DNA from: Pseudonocardia sulfidoxydans NBRC 16205
Lineage (GTDB): Bacteria; Actinomycetota; Actinomycetes; Mycobacteriales; Pseudonocardiaceae
DNA: 55,040 nucleotides
Assembly (NCBI RefSeq): GCF_007989085.1
Contig: NZ_BJVJ01000043.1
Location: 1 to 55,040, forward strand
Direction of reading: 5' to 3'
Every line of letters begins with the position of its first letter. Position 1 is the stretch's first letter. The position numbers were made by a program, and so were the translations under genes. Below, one piece after another: positions 50,290 through 55,040 of the stretch. The notes beneath the pieces are model-generated. The model was not told the DNA's origin, ran no database searches, and worked only from the letters and a program-made list of their open reading frames with translations.

Positions 50290-51297
50290 GTGAAGGTCAC
50301 CGTGCTGGTCGGCGGGGTCGGGGGCGCCCGGTTCCTGCTCGGGGTGAAGGCTGCTCTCGGCCTGCCCGCGGTCGGTCCGGGCACCGAGGACGCGCCGCAC
50401 GAGGTGACGGCCGTCGTGAACGTGGGCGACGACATCTGGCTGCACGGCCTGCGCGTCTGCCCCGATCTCGACACGTGCATGTACACCCTCGGCGGCGGGA
50501 TCGACACCGAACGCGGCTGGGGCCGCGCGGGCGAGTCGTGGACGGTCGGGGAGGAGCTCGCCGCCTACGGCGCCGACCCCGACTGGTTCTCCCTCGGCGA
50601 CCGCGACATCGCCACGCACCTCGTCCGTTCCCGGATGCTGCGCGCCGGGTACCCGTTGTCGCAGGTCACCGAGGCGCTGTGTCACCGGTGGAAGCCCGGT
50701 GTGCGGCTGCTGCCGGTCACCGACGACCGGGTGGAGACCCACGTCGTCATCGACAACCCCGACGCCGCCGCCCCCGATGCGCCGCCGCAGGTCGCGGTGC
50801 ATTTCCAGGAGTGGTGGGTGCGGCACCAGGCCAAGCCGGCGGCGCACCGGTTCGCGTCGGTGGGTGCGGAGGAGGCCCGGGTGCTGCCCGAGGTCCGCGA
50901 CGCACTCGAGTCGTCCGACGTGGTGCTCGTCGCGCCGTCCAACCCCGTGGTGAGCATCGGCACCCTGATCGGCGTCCCGGGCATGGCGCAGTCCCTGGTC
51001 GCGACGCCGGCGAAGATCGTCGGCGTCTCCCCGATCGTCGGTGGCGCGCCGGTGCGCGGCATGGCCGACGCGTGCCTCGCCGCGCTCGGCGTGGAGACGT
51101 CGGCGGCGGGTGTCGGCGCGCACTACGGCGGCCGCGGCAAGGGCGGTCTGCTCGACGGGTGGCTGGTCGCCCCCGGCGACGGGCACGAGCTGCCCGGCGC
51201 GGAGGTCCGCGAGGTCCCGCTGATGATGACCGACGTGGACGCCACCGCCGCGATGGTCCGGGCGGCGTTCGAGCTCGCCGGGGTGGAGGGTGTCTGA
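50290..51297 (+). CDS. cofD: 2-phospho-L-lactate transferase CofD (FbiA)
   Basis: This 335-residue protein begins [23 protein letters not shown], the nucleotide-binding start of Cof[42 protein letters not shown] and [22 protein letters not shown] segments (here [20 protein letters not shown]) follow. It joins the lactyl or enolpyruvyl-phospho-nucleotide donor to the deazaflavin FO to make F420-0 or its dehydro form. The stop lies inside the fbiB start region, an eight-base overlap. Confidence 0.93.
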   Translation: MKVTVLVGGVGGARFLLGVKAALGLPAVGPGTEDAPHEVTAVVNVGDDIWLHGLRVCPDLDTCMYTLGGGIDTERGWGRAGESWTVGEELAAYGADPDWFSLGDRDIATHLVRSRMLRAGYPLSQVTEALCHRWKPGVRLLPVTDDRVETHVVIDNPDAAAPDAPPQVAVHFQEWWVRHQAKPAAHRFASVGAEEARVLPEVRDALESSDVVLVAPSNPVVSIGTLIGVPGMAQSLVATPAKIVGVSPIVGGAPVRGMADACLAALGVETSAAGVGAHYGGRGKGGLLDGWLVAPGDGHELPGAEVREVPLMMTDVDATAAMVRAAFELAGVEGV

Positions 51298-52642
51298 GGG
51301 TCCTGGGGATCACGCCGCGCCCGACGGCCTCACCGTCCGTCCCGTTCGCGGCCTCCCCGAGTTCCGCCCGGGCGACGACGTGGCCGCCGCCATCGCCGAC
51401 GCCGCGCCCTGGCTCGCCGACGGCGACGTCGTCGTCGTCACCAGCAAGATCGTGTCCAAGGCGGAGGGCAGGCTCGTCACCGCGCCCGAGGACCCGGAGG
51501 AACGCGACGCGCTGCGCCGGCGCCTGGTCGACGAGGAGACCGAGCGGGTCGTGGCCCGCCGGGGCCGCACCCTGATCGTGGCGAGCAAGCTGGGCCTGGT
51601 GCAGGCGGCCGCCGGGATCGACGCGTCCAACGTCCGTCGCGACGAGCTGGCCCTGCTCCCCGTCGATCCCGACGCCAGCGCCCAACGGCTGCGGGCGGGC
51701 CTCGCGGCGGCACTGGGGGTCGACGTCGCGGTGGTCGTCACCGACACGATGGGCCGCACCTGGCGGGTCGGGCAGACCGACGTGGCGATCGGCTCGGCCG
51801 GTCTCGCCGTGCTGCACAGCTACGGCGGCACGATCGACGCCGAGGGCAACGAGCTCGTCGTCACCGAGGTCGCGATCGCCGACGAGGTCGCCGCCGCCGC
51901 CGACCTGGCCAAGGGCAAGCTCGGTGGCCAGCCGGTCGCGGTGGTCCGCGGCATGCGCCCGGTCGACGACGGGTCCGGCGCCCGCGACCTCGTCCGTGGC
52001 CTCGACGACGACCTGTTCAGCCTCGGCACCGAGGAAGCACTCGCCCAGGGCCGCCGCGAGGCCGTCCTGCTGCGCCGCAGCTCCCGCAGCTTCGCACCCG
52101 ACCCCGTCGACGCCGACGCGCTGCGCCGCGCGGTCGGCGTCGCGCTCACCGCGCCGGCGCCGCACCACTCCACCCCGTTCCGCTTCGGCTGGGTCCGGGA
52201 CCCGTTGCGCCGCACCGCGTTGCTCGACGCGATGCGCGACCGTTGGCAGTCCGACCTGGAGGCCGACGGTCGCCCCGCCGACGAGGTGGCCCGCCGCCTC
52301 GCGCGCGGTGACCTGCTGCGCCGCGCCCCCGAGCTGGTGCTCGCCTTCCGCACCGGCGACGGCGCGCAGCCCTATCCCGACCCGGTCCGCACCGCGGCCG
52401 AGCGCGACATGTTCACCGTCGCCGGGGGAGCGGCGGTGCAGTCGCTGCTCGTCGCGCTCGCCGCCGAGGGTCTGGCGTCGTGCTGGGTGGGGTCGACGAT
52501 CTTCGCCGGCGACGTCGTCCGTGAGGTGCTCGCGCTTCCCGACGACTGGCAGCCGCTCGGCGCGGTCGCCGTCGGCGTGCCCGAGTCACCATTGCTGCCG
52601 CGTGCCCCCCGTGACCCGGCCGACGGGCTGGTCGAGTGGTAG
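51290..52642 (+). CDS. fbiB: Coenzyme F420:L-glutamate ligase FbiB (bifunctional)
   Basis: This 450-residue protein joins an N-terminal CofE ligase ([51 protein letters not shown], residues about 15-250) to a C-terminal nitroreductase-like FMN domain ([51 protein letters not shown]). The ligase adds glutamates; the second domain reduces dehydro-F420-0. GTG 51290 overlaps cofD, and the stop overlaps the NUDIX gene by seven bases. Confidence 0.93.
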   Translation: MSEGPGDHAAPDGLTVRPVRGLPEFRPGDDVAAAIADAAPWLADGDVVVVTSKIVSKAEGRLVTAPEDPEERDALRRRLVDEETERVVARRGRTLIVASKLGLVQAAAGIDASNVRRDELALLPVDPDASAQRLRAGLAAALGVDVAVVVTDTMGRTWRVGQTDVAIGSAGLAVLHSYGGTIDAEGNELVVTEVAIADEVAAAADLAKGKLGGQPVAVVRGMRPVDDGSGARDLVRGLDDDLFSLGTEEALAQGRREAVLLRRSSRSFAPDPVDADALRRAVGVALTAPAPHHSTPFRFGWVRDPLRRTALLDAMRDRWQSDLEADGRPADEVARRLARGDLLRRAPELVLAFRTGDGAQPYPDPVRTAAERDMFTVAGGAAVQSLLVALAAEGLASCWVGSTIFAGDVVREVLALPDDWQPLGAVAVGVPESPLLPRAPRDPADGLVEW

Positions 52643-53199
52643 CCCCCGCCACGGCCGCCGCCGAGCTGCGGGCGTGGACGCCCGGGACGAGCGGTCAGGA
52701 GGCGCTGCGACACGCGCTGCTCGCGTTCCTCGACGCCCGCCCCGACGACGCGTGCGACCGCTCCTGCGTCCCCGGGCACCTCACCGCGTCCGCGCTGGTG
52801 CTCGACGCCCGCGGCGAGCACACCCTGCTCACGCTGCACCGCCGGTTCCACCGCTGGGTGCAGCTGGGCGGGCACTGCGAACCCGGCGACGTGTCGTTGC
52901 GCGCGGCCGCGCTGCGCGAGGCCGGTGAGGAGTCGGGCATCGACGGGCTCACGATCTCCGAGCACCCGCTGCACATCGACGTCCACCCCGTGACCTGCTC
53001 GCTCGGCGTGCCGACCCGCCACCTCGACGTCCGCTACCTCGTGCGTGCCCCCGAGGGTGCGCAGCCGCGAATCTCCGACGAGTCGCTCGACCTGCGGTGG
53101 TGGCCGGTCGACGAGGTGCCCGCCGAGAGCGACACGGTCCCCGAGATGGTCGCGGCCGCGCGGGCCACGGCTCAGCGCCAGAACAGCAGCTCGGTGTAG
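52636..53199 (+). CDS. NUDIX hydrolase
   Basis: This 187-residue protein has a NUDIX box variant [25 protein letters not shown] near residues 77-101. The REAGEESG part holds the metal-binding acids; the first Glu of the textbook box is not at its usual spacing, as in related LGGHC-type actinobacterial proteins. The substrate is unknown. The last 28 bases overlap the 3' end of the convergent M50 protease gene. It is probably co-transcribed with cofD and fbiB. Confidence 0.85.
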   Translation: MVAPATAAAELRAWTPGTSGQEALRHALLAFLDARPDDACDRSCVPGHLTASALVLDARGEHTLLTLHRRFHRWVQLGGHCEPGDVSLRAAALREAGEESGIDGLTISEHPLHIDVHPVTCSLGVPTRHLDVRYLVRAPEGAQPRISDESLDLRWWPVDEVPAESDTVPEMVAAARATAQRQNSSSV

Positions 53200-53945
53200 C
53201 CCAGGGAGGCCGCGACGTCGCTGCCCCCGATCCCGGCGAAGATCCACGACGACACGCTGAAGAACACCTGCTGGGCCGCGGTGAACGACAGCAGCACGAC
53301 GAACAGCACCAGCGGCGCCCACGGCCGCACCTTCGCGGCGATCTGCCGGGCGCCCGGCGGCAGGTACGGCTCGAGGACGCCGAACCCGTCGAGGCCCGGG
53401 ATCGGCAGGATGTTCAGCACGAAGGCCAGCACCTGGATCAGCGCCAGCGCCGACAGCCCGATGACCAGCCCGTACGGCATCGCGATCGTCGACACGGCCA
53501 GCGTCAGGAGCGCGCCCAGCAGCAGGTTCATCGTCGGGCCGGCGAGTGAGACGAGGCTGCGCGCGGCCCGGGAGCGAACGAGGCCGTGGTTGATCCACAC
53601 CGCGCCGCCGGGCAGCGGGATACCGCCGATGAGCAGGAACAGGATCGGCAGCACGAACGACAGCCCGACGTCGGTGTAGCGACGGATGTCGAGTGTGAGA
53701 TAGCCCTTGTCGCGCACGGTCACGTCGCCGGCCCGGTAGGCGACGAACGCGTGCCCGAACTCGTGCAGGCACAGCGACACCGTCCAGCCGCCGAGCACGA
53801 GCAGCACGACTCCCGTGGTCAGGGCCGCGGAGGAGTGCGGCTGCAGCGGCACGGCCGGTGCGAGGGCCGCCACGACCCCGCCCACCACCGCCACGGCGAG
53901 CAGCAGCAGGAACCATGGACTCAATCGGTTGGACACGCCTGGCAC
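53172..53945 (-). CDS. Site-2 protease-family (M50) membrane metalloprotease
   Basis: This 257-residue protein has five to six membrane helices. The zinc motif is LCLHEFGHAFVAY (His61, Glu62, His65), and the third ligand region is LNILPIPGLDGFGVL with Asp186. This resembles the NPDG motif of site-2 proteases. It lacks a PDZ domain, so it belongs to the small group of uncertain substrates; regulated cleavage of a membrane protein is possible. GTG 53945 or GTG 53936 may be the start. Confidence 0.85.
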   Translation of the reverse strand: MPGVSNRLSPWFLLLLAVAVVGGVVAALAPAVPLQPHSSAALTTGVVLLVLGGWTVSLCLHEFGHAFVAYRAGDVTVRDKGYLTLDIRRYTDVGLSFVLPILFLLIGGIPLPGGAVWINHGLVRSRAARSLVSLAGPTMNLLLGALLTLAVSTIAMPYGLVIGLSALALIQVLAFVLNILPIPGLDGFGVLEPYLPPGARQIAAKVRPWAPLVLFVVLLSFTAAQQVFFSVSSWIFAGIGGSDVAASLGYTELLFWR

Positions 53946-54081
53946 TTGACCAGTCTGCCGAACGGGCGACCGATGGGGTGGAACGCGTCACCCGGACGGC
54001 CGCCCCAACTTGCCAAGAACCGAGCCACAGCGATGTACTTACGCCGGTGTCATTCGCCGGGGCGCGGGGAGAGGTGGGCGA

Positions 54082-54408
54082 GTGAACGTGATCAGTGACA
54101 CACTTCAGTTGGTCGGGGTCGACTTCGTGGATGCGGCGGCCCCTGGCGGGGACGTCGTCTACATCGACGTCCTCGCCGAGGCCGATGCAGAGCCGGACTG
54201 GCAGGAACGGGCGCTGTGCGCCCAGACCGATCCCGAGGCGTTCTTCCCCGAAAAGGGTGGATCGACCCGGGAGGCCAAGCGGATCTGCGCCGGGTGCGAG
54301 GTCCGGGCCGAGTGCCTGGAGTACGCGCTCGCGCAGGACGAGCGGTTCGGGATCTGGGGCGGTCTGTCGGAGCGGGAACGTCGACGACTCCGACGCGCCG
54401 CGGTCTGA
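54082..54408 (+). CDS. whiB2: WhiB-family iron-sulfur transcriptional regulator (WhiB2/WhmD-like)
   Basis: This 108-residue protein has the four cluster cysteines Cys46 (ALCAQTDPEAFFPEKGG), Cys69 and Cys72 (RICAGCEV), and Cys78 (AECLEYAL), then the G(I/V)WGG turn (GIWGG, residues 90-94) and a basic C terminus. The position next to cofD/fbiB matches whiB2 (Rv3260c) of M. tuberculosis, a regulator of septation. GTG 54082 has ggggagagg upstream; an earlier frame extension lacks conservation. Confidence 0.9.
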   Translation: MNVISDTLQLVGVDFVDAAAPGGDVVYIDVLAEADAEPDWQERALCAQTDPEAFFPEKGGSTREAKRICAGCEVRAECLEYALAQDERFGIWGGLSERERRRLRRAAV

Positions 54409-55040
54409 CCGCGGCCGAATCTGGTTGCGCCGCAAAGGACCGGGGGGTTCGAGCGGCGCACCGGAAGGATGAGGACGGCCGTCCGCACAGGACGGTCGAC
54501 CTCTGCCCGAGATGTCCGAAGAGGACACAGGGCCTGACCGTGCTGCCTCCGGGTGGCTCGGCGTCGGTCGCGCCGAGCCCTGGGAGGGGCACCGTCGGCG
54601 ATCGTCGCCGCGCCCGACCGAGGGCGCGGTGCCCGGGCCGAGTGCCGGTGTTCGTCGAAACTCGTCGCTCCGGGTGTCGAGGGGTCGTCCGGGTGATGTG
54701 TCGGCCGCGCAGGCCGCGCGCCGGTCGTTCCGTGCCGCGGAGTGTCGTCGCGGCCGACCGCAAGCGCCGTTCGCGTGAGTGTCGCGCGAGGGCGGAGTCC
54801 GACCGCGGAGCGTGACGGTGCGCTGCCGGACATGTCGCCCCGACGGCGGCGTGCATGCGGCCGATCGGTCGGAGATCGCCCCATTCGGGGGAGCGGACGG
54901 TGCCCCGGCCCGCGGCCCTGATCGTCGGGCCCCGGATCCACGAGCGAACGTGTCGTGAGCGCTCGTCGTCGACGCTGGTGACACGCTCGGCGGTCGGGGT
55001 GGCGGCGAGCGTGTCGTGAGCGTTCGTCGTTGGTTCTGGT
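54409..55040. other. Gene-free stretch at the window end
   Basis: I find no convincing gene. Open frames on both strands are Arg-rich and lack domains or ribosome binding sites. The only structure I see is a pair of related repeats near the end (54940-54969 and 55006-55030). A gene may begin beyond the window. Confidence 0.55.
54940..55030. repeat. Two copies of a gagcg-type hairpin repeat
   Basis: The motif gtgtcgtgagcg(c/t)tcgtcgt occurs at 54950-54969 and 55011-55030, 61 bases apart. In the first copy acgagcg (54940-54946) and cgctcgt (54960-54966) can pair. In the second, cgagcg (55006-55011) and cgttcg (55021-55026) pair imperfectly. This may be the edge of a longer array that continues outside the window. 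Confidence 0.6.

Noticed and set aside
54512..54778. 88-residue plus-strand frame after whiB2
   Set aside because: It has no ribosome binding site, no domain and an Arg-rich composition; minus-strand frames there are equally open.

Overview
The window is very GC-rich, uses GTG starts and 1-10 bp start/stop overlaps throughout, and carries actinobacterial marker genes: a WhiB-type iron-sulfur regulator, F420 genes cofD and fbiB, accA3/accD5/accE, a conservon, an LCP cell-wall ligase and an LpdA-type flavoprotein. Gene order along much of it matches the M. tuberculosis stretch from whiB2 and fbiA/fbiB to accA3 and lpdA. The repertoire fits the Pseudonocardiaceae, possibly Pseudonocardia. That placement is an inference; no rRNA or tRNA gene is visible to confirm it.

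Layout. 1-918 holds no convincing gene. 919-10454 is a catabolic block: a TetR repressor divergent from a tightly coupled operon for an MHS-family transporter, two MaoC hydratases, an acyl-CoA ligase, a crotonase, both subunits of a biotin-dependent acyl-CoA carboxylase and a CitE-type lyase. A 3-methyl-branched unsaturated acid such as 3-methylcrotonate is a plausible substrate. 10590-15010 has a FadR-type regulator, a gamma-glutamylcyclotransferase-like protein, lpdA, a cluster of palindromic repeats, and a DEDD-exonuclease-like protein that seems to have lost key acidic residues. 15244-21906 runs on the minus strand: maf, sseA, sufE, then a three-gene MNIO (DUF692) operon, then accA3 and a GNAT-like protein. 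22138-25306 is a conservon (cvnA-D) with visible damage in cvnB and cvnD. 25479-28957 has accE, accD5, birA and a PH-domain membrane protein. 28948-37445 has HMG-CoA lyase, a MaoC protein, hisN, a two-component system, GtrA, purK/purE, and an ECF42-type sigma factor with its DGPF partner. 37446-42242 has a promoter-driven micro-ORF, a TetR, fadE25, a VOC protein, a vapBC pair with a clear operator, and ilvA. 42304-54408 holds envelope and cofactor genes: a TIGR03089-like protein, an LCP protein, glycosyltransferases, a mannose-1-phosphate guanylyltransferase, an AlkA-like glycosylase, a glutathione peroxidase, cofD, fbiB, a NUDIX protein, an M50 protease and whiB2. 54409-55040 is gene-free.

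The most interesting system is the operon at 17617-19800. A four-helix membrane protein ends in a Gly-rich tail with three cysteines. Its gene overlaps that of a multinuclear iron oxidase (MNIO/DUF692), which in turn overlaps a small partner gene. This looks like a post-translational cysteine-modification system acting on a membrane-anchored substrate. Other notable signals are: two families of intergenic palindromes; a perfect 18-bp inverted repeat inside the MNIO gene; a 13-codon micro-ORF with its own promoter and a near-perfect ribosome binding site at 37528; a start region repeated three times upstream of cofD; and many TANNNT boxes placed 6-9 nt before start codons, which implies widespread leaderless transcription.
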